Of a DNA stretch of 56,657 nt, positions 1-7,809 are shown in pieces. The DNA is taken from contig NZ_JANAVP010000040.1 in the NCBI RefSeq assembly GCF_024213665.1, positions 1-56,657 of the forward strand, given 5' to 3'. The notes below the pieces were generated by a model. That model did not search any database and was not told where the DNA came from. It worked only from the letters and a program-made list of their open reading frames with translations. Every line of letters begins with the position of its first letter. Within the stretch, counting starts at the first letter, position 1. The stretch is from Streptomyces sp. A3M-1-3. GTDB taxonomy: Bacteria; Actinomycetota; Actinomycetes; Streptomycetales; Streptomycetaceae. Position numbers and translations under genes: made by a program.

Positions 1-157
1 TCGTCCGTCAGATCTGCACGCGCCACAACACAAGATCATTTCACAGGCGAGATCCACTTTCGCAACAGGCCCTAGGGTTGAGCGGGCTCCGCGGCGGATG
101 CTGCGGAACTGGACCCGTCCGGCTGTCAACCGTCACAGCAGGCAGCCGGACGGGGGC

Positions 158-343
158 TTATCGGTGGTAGCGCTGCCGCGGGGGCAGCACGGCCCCTTGT
201 CGGGGCACACCCCAAGACGCAACAGGGCGAGTGTTGCCGCGCGATGTTGGCTCGGGTTCACGCTCGCGGCGTGCTCCTGTGAGCTGGTCCCCGGTCATGC
301 GGTGTCCCTCCCATTGGTTGTGTCTCCGCTGGTGGCCCGTCAT
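158..343 (-). CDS. small hypothetical protein, last of a coupled four-gene run
   Basis: A 61-residue Arg- and Pro-rich frame with no recognisable domain. The start was chosen at the ATG that overlaps the stop of the upstream gene by ATGA (340-343), the same coupling seen at the next junction up. A GTG 30 bases further upstream in the same frame is an alternative. The C-terminal half looks unstructured. Function unknown; it could be a non-functional tail of the run. Confidence 0.35.
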   Translation of the reverse strand: MTGHQRRHNQWEGHRMTGDQLTGARREREPEPTSRGNTRPVASWGVPRQGAVLPPRQRYHR

Positions 344-612
344 GGTCGCCCGCGGGGGAGCCACTGCGAACACAACCAGGACGGGGGCTTGTGGGGGCTA
401 GGCGTACGCGGCAGCGTGACGCGTTGGAGTGCAGGCAACGGGAAGTGCACGGCGCGGCGCGGGTCCGGGTCCAGTCCGTCCGCGAGCCGTTCGGCTTGGC
501 TTCGGAGCCATCGGAGCGCGAGCCGGCGGGATGAGACCACGGTTCCGCCGAGATAGACGGTCCTGGTCGCGTCACCGCCAGAAACCTCTGCAAGGTACTG
601 CGTCCCGGTCAT
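340..612 (-). CDS. small hypothetical protein
   Basis: A 90-residue frame beginning MTGTQYLAEV with a plausible beta-rich start (TRTVYLGGTVV) followed by a helical stretch around residues 29-45 rich in Arg and Leu. It overlaps the preceding gene by ATGA at 609-612, so translation is probably coupled. Similar short proteins beside helix-turn-helix regulators are common in Streptomyces accessory regions (recollection, not searched). No function can be assigned. Confidence 0.5.
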   Translation of the reverse strand: MTGTQYLAEVSGGDATRTVYLGGTVVSSRRLALRWLRSQAERLADGLDPDPRRAVHFPLPALQRVTLPRTPSPHKPPSWLCSQWLPRGRP

Positions 613-920
613 GCGGCACGCTCGCCGTTGTCGGGGCGGAGCACGGTCCGAAGTACGTCGGCTGCCACGTCCAGCGCATCCGCGAACGCTTGCAGCTCTG
701 CGGCGCGCTCTGCGTTCCGCCGTTCAATCTCGGCGTCCAGCCCCGCAAGGAACAGCGCGCGGTACTCGGGGTCCGAGTCGATGCGTTGCAGCTCGGCAGA
801 CGGCTCGTCGGTTTCGGGCAGGTGCGGTGTGAGTGCCCACATGATCCGGGGGAAGCGCTGCCGCATATGGACTTCCGCGGCCCCCGCCGCGAGGACGAGC
901 CGGACCGGTAAGAGCTTCAC
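609..920 (-). CDS. small helical hypothetical protein
   Basis: A 103-residue protein starting at a GTG preceded by GGGGGG about six bases upstream; the longer open frame upstream has no such site and a poor composition. The middle and C-terminal part (AGLDAEIERRNAERAAELQA, about residues 55-74) is a strongly charged amphipathic helix that could be a coiled coil. It heads the ATGA-coupled trio 920 to 158. Function unknown. Confidence 0.5.
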   Translation of the reverse strand: MKLLPVRLVLAAGAAEVHMRQRFPRIMWALTPHLPETDEPSAELQRIDSDPEYRALFLAGLDAEIERRNAERAAELQAFADALDVAADVLRTVLRPDNGERAA

Positions 921-969
921 GGCTGCCCCCCGCGCTCGGCCTGGTGGCGCTTCGGCGCTTTGGTCGGCA

Positions 970-1203
970 TCACAGCAGATCCCCCCGGCTTCGGGCGTTC
1001 TGCCGCGAGTTCTCGGCGCTAAGCCGCTCGGCGGGGGTCGGAGTGCGGACGTGCTCGGGCTCGGCTTCCCACTCGGGCCCACCACCGACCGGACGCAGCG
1101 ACCAGTACGGGCCGGCGAGCCCCCGGAACTCTCCGATGCTGTTCGTACGGGCGGTGTCCACCATGAGCACCCCCACGGCGGGTGTTACCGGCTCTGTCTC
1201 CAC
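970..1203 (-). CDS. small conserved-looking hypothetical protein
   Basis: A 77-residue frame starting at GTG with AAGG five bases upstream; an internal ATG at 1164 is an alternative start. Residues 15-50 (GEFRGLAGPYWSLRPVGGG and following WEAEPEHVR) resemble a short beta-sheet protein that I recall as widespread in Streptomyces next to mobile or regulatory genes. It is the first gene on the minus strand away from the divergent regulator at 1348, and 49 bases separate it from the coupled trio downstream. Function unknown. Confidence 0.55.
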   Translation of the reverse strand: METEPVTPAVGVLMVDTARTNSIGEFRGLAGPYWSLRPVGGGPEWEAEPEHVRTPTPAERLSAENSRQNARSRGDLL

Positions 1204-1290
1204 TTGGCCTTGACCCCTTCCGCGTCGCGCTCGGGCTGTTCGCTCTAGGCAACAGCGTCATCACGCACGGCGGTACTGTTGGGAAGCGCA

Positions 1291-1320
1291 CATGGATTAA
1301 GAGCGTTAAGCGCTTAGCGC
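1291..1320. promoter_or_regulatory. repeat-rich operator-like site in divergent promoter region
   Basis: The 144 bases between the divergent genes hold three spaced TTA(A)G-type half sites and a perfect palindrome TAAGCGCTTA (1307-1316). The site lies 30-50 bases before the regulator start, so self-regulation by that protein is likely by position. This is inference; no promoter hexamers are clear. Confidence 0.4.
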
Positions 1321-1347
1321 CACCGTGCATGGGGAGTTGACCGAACC

Positions 1348-2694
1348 GTGAGCACTAGCGAGCCGAACACGCGCCTAGAGCGGCTGTACCGCGAGACCGG
1401 TTGGACACTGCGGCAGTGCGCGCAGGCGGTGAACCGCTTAGCAACCGAGCGGGGCACCCCGACGCAGTACCGTGCGCCGTCCGTACATCAGTGGCTTAGC
1501 GGAAGCGTGCCGCGCGACGATGTGCGCCCCCTGATCTTGGAAGCGCTTGCCCGCAAGCTCGGGCGACCCGTCACACCCGACGAAGCGGGCTTCCCGGTTC
1601 CCACTGGCGGAACGGAGGCACCGCCACTTAGCACGGTTGACGGGATCATTGATCTTGGAAGGTTGGACATGGACCCTTCCCGCCGAAGCGTGCTTAGTGC
1701 TGCCTTGTTCTCCGTTGCCCTGGCTGTGCCTGACTGGCCGGACGTAGTGGGCCGGATGGAAGCTGCCCGGCAAGGAACCCGGACGCGCATAGGCATGTCC
1801 GACGTGCACACGGTCACCGCAATGACCGAACAGCTTTCGTCCATGGACGACCAATTCGGGGGCCGTACCGCCCGCCCGCTCGCTGCGACATTCCTTGTGA
1901 ACACGGTTGCGCCGTTCCTGCGTACTGACGGGCCGGAAGAAGTTCGCAAAGCGATGATGTCCGCGGCATCCGATCTCTGCTATCTAACGGGCTACATGGC
2001 CGTAGACGAGAGCTTGCACGGTCTCGCACAGCGCTACTACCTAAAGGCATTGGAGCTTGCCGGGGCTTCGGAAGATCACTTGACGTTCTGCACCACGCTG
2101 CGCGGCATGAGTGTGCAAGCCGTCGACCTGAACCAAGGGCCCATGGCCATGCGACTAGCGGATGCCGCAGCGGCTTCATCGCCCCAGGCAGGGCCCCGGA
2201 TGCGCGCCTTCCTCGCCGGCCAGCAAGCCCATGCCGCTGCGCAGATAGGTGACCGCCGTTCCGCCCTGATGTACTTGCAGGAAGCCGAAATTGCCATGGA
2301 CCGTGCGGAGTCGCGCGGGAAGGTGTTCGGCTCGTACGACCCTGCATCGCTGAACTACCACACCAGCCAAGTGCGCTTCGAAATGGGCGACATGCACGGC
2401 GCTGTTGCCGCCATGCAGGAATCGGACAAGTTGCGATACAGCATCTACCGACGAACCCGAGTCAAGGAACGTGCGATTCTCGCTGAAAGGCAACTCGCTG
2501 TTGGTCACCTCGAAGCCGCGTGCCAAACGTGGGGGCTCGCGCTGGACGACTATCCGCTAGTGAACTCGGGGCGCATTGACAAGCGAATGACAGACATGTT
2601 CAACCTCATCGGACCACACCTTAAGAATCACGACGCGCAATCGCTGTACGAGCGGGCTAGGGCGACGGTCCGCCCCGAGCTGGTCCCCGCATGA
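1348..2694 (+). CDS. helix-turn-helix regulator with TPR-like C-terminal region
   Basis: A 448-residue cytoplasmic protein. Residues 5-75 look like a divergent helix-turn-helix (LYRETGWTLRQCAQAVNRLA, then PSVHQWLSGSVPR), and residues 150-445 are a run of helical pairs with Ala-rich TPR-like spacing. The start is GTG with GGGGAG ten bases upstream. This architecture is typical of regulators in actinobacterial plasmids, prophages and integrative elements, where the helical part senses a ligand or peptide (family knowledge). Codon 31 is TTA (1438-1440), which in Streptomyces makes translation depend on the bldA tRNA. The gene also uses more A/T-ending codons than its neighbours, suggesting transfer. 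The true target is probably the divergent promoter. Confidence 0.75.
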   Translation: MSTSEPNTRLERLYRETGWTLRQCAQAVNRLATERGTPTQYRAPSVHQWLSGSVPRDDVRPLILEALARKLGRPVTPDEAGFPVPTGGTEAPPLSTVDGIIDLGRLDMDPSRRSVLSAALFSVALAVPDWPDVVGRMEAARQGTRTRIGMSDVHTVTAMTEQLSSMDDQFGGRTARPLAATFLVNTVAPFLRTDGPEEVRKAMMSAASDLCYLTGYMAVDESLHGLAQRYYLKALELAGASEDHLTFCTTLRGMSVQAVDLNQGPMAMRLADAAAASSPQAGPRMRAFLAGQQAHAAAQIGDRRSALMYLQEAEIAMDRAESRGKVFGSYDPASLNYHTSQVRFEMGDMHGAVAAMQESDKLRYSIYRRTRVKERAILAERQLAVGHLEAACQTWGLALDDYPLVNSGRIDKRMTDMFNLIGPHLKNHDAQSLYERARATVRPELVPA

Positions 2695-2698
2695 CGAA

Positions 2699-2737
2699 AG
2701 CCCCGCCGCACCCCGATGACGGAAGTACGGCGGGGCT
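2699..2737 (+). terminator. hairpin terminator after the regulator
   Basis: A perfect 10-base stem AGCCCCGCCG / CGGCGGGGCT with a 19-base loop begins five bases after the stop codon. There is no T-run, as is usual in this GC range. The following 310 bases to the aminopeptidase contain no gene that I can support. Confidence 0.7.
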
Positions 2738-2971
2738 GGTGGTCACGCTGCCCGGCGGAAGGGCTCGGGGCGCGCGAGGGGGCCGAAGCTGAGCACGGCG
2801 GGGGGTTCCTGGTCGGGCTCGCGGTCTGTGAGCGGCCGCATGTGTGGAGTTCGCAATCCGAACATCCGTGACCGGTTTCTGCCCTTGACGGAGAGTCAGA
2901 CTCTCGCTGAACATCAGGCACGCACCGCCGCACCAAACAGCCTTGAAGCTTCAGCAGTTCGCACAGCTCCA

Positions 2972-3002
2972 ACGCCCTGTGACACCGCCTGTCGCAGGGC
3001 GT
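2972..3002. repeat. inverted repeat upstream of the aminopeptidase
   Basis: ACGCCCTG and CAGGGCGT are separated by 15 bases and lie 46-76 bases before the aminopeptidase start. It could be an operator or a 5' leader hairpin; nothing in the sequence decides. Confidence 0.35.
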
Positions 3003-3047
3003 CTCGCACGTTCCGTCCTGTCCCCGTACGGAATTCGGAGCCCCCAC

Positions 3048-4355
3048 ATGACTCTCTCCGTGTCCAGACGCATGGCCGCAGTCACCGCACTCGCCGTCGC
3101 GGGCCTGCTCGCCTCCGCCGCTCCCGCGGCAACAGCGTCACCCGCGGCGGCCGTTGCCGCGCCCGACATACCCATAGCCAACGTCAAGGCCCACCTCAGC
3201 CAGCTCCAGACCATCGCCACCAACAACGGCGGCAACCGCGCCCACGGCAGGGCCGGTTACAAGGCCTCCATCGACTACGTGAAGGCCAAGCTGGACGCCG
3301 CCGGGTTCACCACGTCGCTGCAGACTTTCACCTCCAGCGGCGCCACCGGCTACAACCTGATCGCCGACTGGCCCGGCGGTGACCCCAACTCGGTCCTGAT
3401 GGCCGGCGCGCACCTCGACTCGGTGTCCTCGGGGGCCGGGATCAACGACAACGGCTCGGGCTCGGCCGCCGTACTCGAGACCGCGCTCGCCGTCTCCCGC
3501 GCGCAGCTCCAGCCGACCAAGCACCTGCGGTTCGGCTGGTGGGGCGCGGAGGAGCTGGGGCTCGTCGGCTCCAAGCACTACGTCAACCAGCTCCCGGCCG
3601 CGGAGCGTTCGAAGTTCTCCGGGTATCTGAACTTCGACATGATCGGCTCGCCCAACCCCGGCTACTTCGTCTACGACGACGACCCGGCCATCGAGAAGAC
3701 CTTCAAGGACTACTTCGCCGGCATCGGCGTCCCCACCGAGATCGAGACCGAGGGCGACGGCCGCTCGGACCACGCTTCCTTCAAGAACGTCGGCATACCG
3801 GTCGGCGGCCTCTTCACCGGCGCCAGCCGTACGAAGTCCGCCGCCCAGGCCCAGAAGTGGGGCGGCACCTCCGGTCAGGCGTTCGACCGCTGCTACCACT
3901 CGTCGTGCGACACCACGACGAACATCAACGACACCGCGCTCGACCGCAACAGCGACGCGATCGCGCACGCGGTCTGGACGCTGGGCACCGAGACGCCCGT
4001 GCCGCCCGGTGACGTGTACGAGAACACCGCCGATGTCGCCATCCCGGACAACGGCGCCGCGGTGACCTCCACCGTCACGGTCGCGGGCCGGACGGGCAAT
4101 GCGCCCGCCGCGCTGAAGGTCGGGGTGGACATCAAGCACACCTGGCGCGGCGACCTGGTGGTGGACCTGCTGGCCCCGGACGGGACGGCGTACCGGCTGA
4201 AGTCCTCCAGCTCCAGCGACTCGGCGGACAACGTGATCGCCACGTACACGGTGAACGCGTCCGCCGAGGCCGCGAACGGCGCGTGGAAGCTGCGCGTCCA
4301 GGATGTGGCGGCGCAGGACATCGGCAAGATCGACAGTTGGAAGCTCACCTTCTGA
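3048..4355 (+). CDS. secreted M28 family zinc aminopeptidase with P domain
   Basis: A 435-residue exported exopeptidase that removes N-terminal residues, preferring large hydrophobic ones in the well-studied S. griseus enzyme. Residues 1-30 are a signal peptide (SRRMAAVTALAVAGLLASAA). The mature start APDIPIANVKAHL closely resembles the S. griseus aminopeptidase. Expected zinc ligands are visible: His and Asp in GAHLDSVSSGAGINDNGSG, the catalytic Glu pair in WWGAEELG, Asp in NFDMIGS and His in SDHASF. The C-terminal 110 residues (about 325-435) form a proprotein-convertase P domain with GDLVVDLLAPDGT, ending GKIDSWKLTF. The start follows CGGAG and precedes the signal peptide directly; longer in-frame upstream sequence is not needed. 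Confidence 0.93.
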   Translation: MTLSVSRRMAAVTALAVAGLLASAAPAATASPAAAVAAPDIPIANVKAHLSQLQTIATNNGGNRAHGRAGYKASIDYVKAKLDAAGFTTSLQTFTSSGATGYNLIADWPGGDPNSVLMAGAHLDSVSSGAGINDNGSGSAAVLETALAVSRAQLQPTKHLRFGWWGAEELGLVGSKHYVNQLPAAERSKFSGYLNFDMIGSPNPGYFVYDDDPAIEKTFKDYFAGIGVPTEIETEGDGRSDHASFKNVGIPVGGLFTGASRTKSAAQAQKWGGTSGQAFDRCYHSSCDTTTNINDTALDRNSDAIAHAVWTLGTETPVPPGDVYENTADVAIPDNGAAVTSTVTVAGRTGNAPAALKVGVDIKHTWRGDLVVDLLAPDGTAYRLKSSSSSDSADNVIATYTVNASAEAANGAWKLRVQDVAAQDIGKIDSWKLTF

Positions 4356-4386
4356 GCCCTGTGAGCCTCTGATCCGACGGGGGTCG

Positions 4387-4431
4387 CGCGACTGCATGCG
4401 CGTGCATATACTGCGCATGCATGCAGTCGCG
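4387..4431. promoter_or_regulatory. long inverted repeat spanning a promoter
   Basis: CGCGACTGCATG (4387-4398) and CATGCAGTCGCG (4420-4431) are perfect 12-base inverted arms with a 21-base spacer that contains further TGCATGC-type half sites and a TATACT hexamer (4407-4412) suited to be a -10 box. The arrangement would let a dimeric repressor cover the promoter of the flavin reductase gene at 4445. No regulator gene is adjacent. Confidence 0.6.
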
Positions 4432-4444
4432 TGAGGAGACCCCC

Positions 4445-5017
4445 ATGGCCCGCAAGTTCCTGTTCCTGCTCGGCTCCGCCCGCACCGGCGGAAACACCGA
4501 AGCGCTCGCCCGCCTCGCCGCCGAGCAACTGCCGCCCGGCACCGAGCAGCGGTGGATCCGGCTCGCCGACCACCCGCTCCCCGACTTCGAGGACCTGCGG
4601 CACACGGGCGACGGCAGCTACCCCACTCTCCACGGCAACGCCGCGCTGCTCCTCGACGCGACGCTGGAGGCGACCGACCTGGTGATCGCCTCGCCGCTGT
4701 ACTGGTACTCCGTGTCGACGAGCACCAAGCGGTACCTGGACCACTGGTCGGGCTGGATGCGAGTCCCCGGCATCGAGTTCAGGCCGCGCATGGCAGGCCG
4801 CAATCTCTGGGGCGTGTCCGTCCTCGCGGGCGCCGACCAGTCGGCCGCGGAGCCGCTGGCGGGGACCCTGCGGCAGACGGCCGCGTACATGGACATGAAC
4901 TGGGGCGGCGTGCTCTTCGGCACCGGCTCCAAGCCGGGCGACCTGCACGCCGACGCGGGGGCGTCGGCCCGCGCCAAGATCTTCTTCAACCAGGACCCGG
5001 TGACGGCGCGGGCCTGA
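4445..5017 (+). CDS. NADPH-dependent FMN reductase / flavodoxin-like oxidoreductase
   Basis: A 190-residue flavodoxin-fold protein. The FMN phosphate loop is the start FLLGSARTGGNTEALA (residues 5-20), and a typical SPLYWYSVSTSTKRYLDHW follows near residues 80-100. Such enzymes reduce FMN, quinones or nitro compounds with NAD(P)H. The start at 4445 was preferred over an in-frame ATG at 4421 because GAGGAG lies seven bases upstream, and the upstream ATG falls inside the operator repeat. It is a single gene closed by a strong terminator shared with its convergent neighbour. Confidence 0.85.
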   Translation: MARKFLFLLGSARTGGNTEALARLAAEQLPPGTEQRWIRLADHPLPDFEDLRHTGDGSYPTLHGNAALLLDATLEATDLVIASPLYWYSVSTSTKRYLDHWSGWMRVPGIEFRPRMAGRNLWGVSVLAGADQSAAEPLAGTLRQTAAYMDMNWGGVLFGTGSKPGDLHADAGASARAKIFFNQDPVTARA

Positions 5018-5032
5018 GCGCAAGCTGCGACG

Positions 5033-5069
5033 CTGCCCCGCCGTACCGTCCGTCGGTACGGCGGGGCAG
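5033..5069. terminator. bidirectional hairpin terminator
   Basis: A perfect 16-base stem CTGCCCCGCCGTACCG with a five-base loop (TCCGT) sits between the convergent flavin reductase (+) and LolA-like gene (-). Confidence 0.85.
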
Positions 5070-5083
5070 TCGCGTCCGTCCGG

Positions 5084-6367
5084 CTACTTCGCCTCGTTCG
5101 CGGCCTTCACCAGCGCGTCCTTCGTGACCGCGCCGACGTAGACCTTGCCGTCGTCCGTCATCAGGGCGTTGACCAGGCGGGTGGAGAACACCGTGCCGGA
5201 GCCGAACTTGCCCGTCACCTTGTCCCCCATGGAGTCCAGGAACCCCTGAGCCTCCGCCGGAAGGTCGCCGTCCGTCCCGGACGGCATGCCCTCACCGCCC
5301 GGGGAGCCGATCTCGGCGATCGAGGTCCAGCCCTCGCCGATGACGTTCAGGCCCCCGAAGTCCCCGAAGTCCTCGGAGCCCTCGAAGTTCTCGAACTCCT
5401 CCAGGCCCTCCAGCTCCTTGGCGCCCCTCTCCCGCTGCGCCTCGAGCTCGTCCGCCTCCGTCACCTTCGCGCCCTTGGGCGGGGTGAACGTGAACGTGTC
5501 CGCGGGCGGCTTGCCGAAGTCGACCGTCGTGAAGCCCGCGTCGATCGCGGCCTTGCCGCCCCCGCTCGGCGTGAGCGTGAACTTCAGCGGGACGCCGTTC
5601 TCCGCGTCCACCGCGACCTTGATCGAACCGATCGTCGAGCCGGCCTGCTTCGGCTTGATGACCAGCTGGTACGCGTCTCGGCCGGCCACCTGCGCCGTAC
5701 CGCCGACGGTCACGGACGTGGTCTCGTCCACGGCCTTGAGCGCTTCGTCGGCCAGCGCCTTCGGCGTGGTGGGCACGCCCTCCGGGAGCTTGTCGTCGTG
5801 CTTGTCGTGCTTGTCGTGCTTGTCGTGCTTGCCCTGCTCCTCCGCCGGGGCCTTCGCGTGGAACGCCTCCTTGGACTCGCTGTCGTATCCCCAGACGTCG
5901 TCGCCGTTGTGAATGAGGCTGTACTCGGCGCCGTCGCCCAGGACGGCGAGCTTCTGCCGGTCCGGTCCGTCGGCAGCCACGCGCAGCGTGTGCGTACCGG
6001 AGGCCAGCTCCATCAGCTTCGCTTCGGGCGCCGCCGACGAGCCGGACGCGTCGTCCGAGCCCCCCAGGCCGGATGCCAGGCCGCCCAGGGAGGGGAGGCC
6101 GAGGTCGGTCTTGATCTTCACCGTGCCGGAGAGCTGCTCGGTGTCGGATGCGGCGATCTTCTCGATGAGCTGCTGTGCCGAGATCTTCGGCAGGTCGGGG
6201 TCGCCGTTGGAAGCGGCAAGCGCCGGGACGAGCCCGATGGTCGCCGCCGCCACCCCTGCCACCGCGACCGGGACGGCGTAGCGTACCGCCTTGCGGCGGA
6301 CAGCCGCGGGGCCCGCCGCGGGGCCCGCGCCCTCGTCGGTGCTGGTGATCGGATTGTTCGGTGCCAT
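5084..6367 (-). CDS. exported LolA/DUF2092-like lipoprotein-carrier-fold protein
   Basis: A 427-residue membrane-anchored or exported protein: a cytoplasmic basic stretch (VRRKAVRYAV) is followed by a hydrophobic segment at about residues 30-50. The ectodomain starts near DLPKISAQQLIEKIAASDTE and resembles the LolA-like fold found in Streptomyces proteins annotated DUF2092. The family's role in Gram-positives is unclear; lipoprotein handling or sensing is assumed. A [KHD]4 insert lies around residue 185. Asp/Glu- and Phe-rich linker sequence occurs near residues 310-340. The gene is followed by the terminator at 5033 and probably transcribed alone, because a terminator also separates it from the upstream CHRD gene. 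Confidence 0.75.
   Translation of the reverse strand: MAPNNPITSTDEGAGPAAGPAAVRRKAVRYAVPVAVAGVAAATIGLVPALAASNGDPDLPKISAQQLIEKIAASDTEQLSGTVKIKTDLGLPSLGGLASGLGGSDDASGSSAAPEAKLMELASGTHTLRVAADGPDRQKLAVLGDGAEYSLIHNGDDVWGYDSESKEAFHAKAPAEEQGKHDKHDKHDKHDDKLPEGVPTTPKALADEALKAVDETTSVTVGGTAQVAGRDAYQLVIKPKQAGSTIGSIKVAVDAENGVPLKFTLTPSGGGKAAIDAGFTTVDFGKPPADTFTFTPPKGAKVTEADELEAQRERGAKELEGLEEFENFEGSEDFGDFGGLNVIGEGWTSIAEIGSPGGEGMPSGTDGDLPAEAQGFLDSMGDKVTGKFGSGTVFSTRLVNALMTDDGKVYVGAVTKDALVKAANEAK
5795..5830 (-). repeat. four tandem 9-base units coding [KHD]4
   Basis: The plus-strand unit GTCGTGCTT is repeated four times without change; read on the coding strand it is AAGCACGAC, giving Lys-His-Asp four times. 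Perfect copies suggest recent slippage. Confidence 0.9.
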
Positions 6368-6473
6368 GGTGTGCCCTACCTCCGTGGTCGGTGCTTCTAT
6401 CTGACCAAACCGGCCGGGCGATGGCGTCAGACCCCGGGATCAACTCCACGTACTGCTCTGGGATGACAGAAGG

Positions 6474-6513
6474 CCGCGGTGCCTCCCCCGTCCAGTAGGG
6501 GGAGGCACCGCGG
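6474..6513 (-). terminator. hairpin terminator after the CHRD gene
   Basis: A perfect 16-base stem CCGCGGTGCCTCCCCC with an eight-base loop lies 34 bases downstream of the CHRD stop codon. Confidence 0.85.
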
Positions 6514-6546
6514 ACCCTGACGGCGCGTCGGGGGTCAGCGCTGGGT

Positions 6547-7539
6547 TCAGCGCTGGGTTCGGCGCTGGATGAAGACGTAGTCGGCCTGGTACGGGACGGC
6601 CGTGATCGCGCCGGCCTCGCACGTGCCGGCCGGGGCGACGCCGCCGACCGTGTTCAGCCGCAGAATCTCGGTGGTGTGGGCGAACAGCCCGCGCTTCTTG
6701 CCGGACTGGGTGGCCTGGAGGTCCAGCTCGGGGATGTTGCCCACGCCGTTCGGCGTCTTGGCGATCAGCTTGCCGGTGACGGCGCTGCGGTCGGGGGCGA
6801 TCCACTGCGGGGTGCCGGAGTTCGGGGCCACGAAGGAGTGGGCGATGTGGCCGCCGAGCACGGCCCGTACGTCGCGCTGGAGGAAGGCGAGCTTGCCGTC
6901 GTCGCCTTTCTTGCACTCGTAGATCTGCTTGCCCTTGACGACGGACGCCTGGAAATGGTCGAGCGCGCCGGCGAAGTCGAACGGGTTGGTCACCTTGTGG
7001 AACTGGCCGCGGACGGCCCCGCCCGGGAACTCGGCGGTGTGCAGATTGGCGTAGAAGCCGGTCGGCTCGGCCTTGAAGGCGTCGAGGACGGCCTTGTCCT
7101 TGACGTGCACGGTGCCGGTGGCCGTCCGCCACCCGCCCTTGCCGCCCTTGCCGTGCTTGCCGTGCTTGCCGTGCTCGCCGCCCCCGCCCAGCTTCTCGGT
7201 GAGGTCGATCTTGACGCCGCCGTTGGTGCCCTTGGCGCCCTGGTGGATGTGCAGGGCCGTGGGCCGGTCCGTACCGCGCCACTTGACGGCGAAGGACACC
7301 TGATCGCCCCTGACCTTGATGAACTCCAGGGCCGCGCCGCCCTTGTCCCCGACGGCCGGTCCGCCCTTCACCGGCACCTCGTTGGCACCGTTCAGGCTCG
7401 CCGCGAAGTACGCGGCCTCAGTGCTTCCACTGTGAGCGAAGGCAGGCAGGACGCCGAGGGTGACGCCGGCCGCCGCCGCGACGGCGGTGGTGGTCCCGAT
7501 GGCGAGAGCCTTTCGACGAGAGTTCGCGATGCCGCTCAT
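6547..7539 (-). CDS. secreted CHRD-domain protein
   Basis: A 330-residue secreted protein. A signal peptide (ALAIGTTTAVAAAAGVTLGV) ends near AFAHS at about residue 36. Residues 40-160 form a CHRD domain (start YFAASLNGANEVPV, with LHIHQGAKGTNGG and ANLHTAEFPGGAVRGQ). The C-terminal half (about 165-330) resembles DUF3455, with QIYECKKGDDG and PQWIAPDRSAVTGK. CHRD domains occur in secreted bacterial proteins of unknown role. The start at 7539 was chosen because GGGGAG lies nine bases before it. An EHGKHGKHGKGGKGG insert made by tandem 9-base units sits near residue 115. Confidence 0.85.
   Translation of the reverse strand: MSGIANSRRKALAIGTTTAVAAAAGVTLGVLPAFAHSGSTEAAYFAASLNGANEVPVKGGPAVGDKGGAALEFIKVRGDQVSFAVKWRGTDRPTALHIHQGAKGTNGGVKIDLTEKLGGGGEHGKHGKHGKGGKGGWRTATGTVHVKDKAVLDAFKAEPTGFYANLHTAEFPGGAVRGQFHKVTNPFDFAGALDHFQASVVKGKQIYECKKGDDGKLAFLQRDVRAVLGGHIAHSFVAPNSGTPQWIAPDRSAVTGKLIAKTPNGVGNIPELDLQATQSGKKRGLFAHTTEILRLNTVGGVAPAGTCEAGAITAVPYQADYVFIQRRTQR
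7141..7176 (-). repeat. imperfect tandem 9-base units coding [KHG]/[KGG]
   Basis: Units of the type GCCGTGCTT / GCCGCCCTT on the plus strand code a Lys-His-Gly and Lys-Gly-Gly run in the CHRD protein. The neighbouring gene at 5084 has an independent [KHD]4 expansion. Confidence 0.75.
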
Positions 7540-7634
7540 GATGTGGTTTCTCCCCGTACCCGCGCCAACGCCCACTGCGTCAGCTTCTCGGCATGAGTAC
7601 GGAACGCATCCAAGGCAGGACTCAAAGCGACTGA

Positions 7635-7650
7635 TGTGACCTGAGTCACA
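7635..7650. promoter_or_regulatory. Crp- or Rex-like palindrome
   Basis: TGTGACCTGAGTCACA is a perfect palindrome apart from its centre. It equals the Crp consensus TGTGA-N6-TCACA and differs from the Streptomyces Rex consensus TGTGAACNNNTTCACA at two positions. It lies 96 bases upstream of the CHRD gene (minus) and 160 bases upstream of the anti-sigma remnant (plus). Confidence 0.5.
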
Positions 7651-7740
7651 TTGCAGAACTGAACGCCAGGACCGGCCCCGCCGTATTCATCGACAGGAAG
7701 CAGCGGGCTACCGAATCCCCCATGAGAAGCCTGCACCAGC

Positions 7741-7783
7741 GAGAGGGATCCGTCGCGAGCAGCGGCCGCGACGGGTCCCTCTC
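7741..7783 (+). terminator. strong hairpin in the leader of the anti-sigma remnant
   Basis: Arms GAGAGGGATCCGTCGCG and CGCGACGGGTCCCTCTC pair over 17 positions with one G-T pair and a nine-base loop. It ends 26 bases before the GTG at 7810. It may be a terminator of a lost upstream gene (for example the cognate sigma factor), or an attenuator. Confidence 0.55.
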
Positions 7784-7809
7784 TCATATCCGTGGGAGGT
7801 GAGTGACAC

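Noticed and set aside
7660..7695. ECF-sigma promoter (GAAC and CGTA boxes) for the anti-sigma remnant
   Set aside because: Spacing fits but both boxes are partial matches and easily found by chance in this composition.
7722..7802. A 26-codon plus-strand mini frame before the anti-sigma remnant
   Set aside because: It covers the hairpin but has no ribosome site, so it is probably chance.
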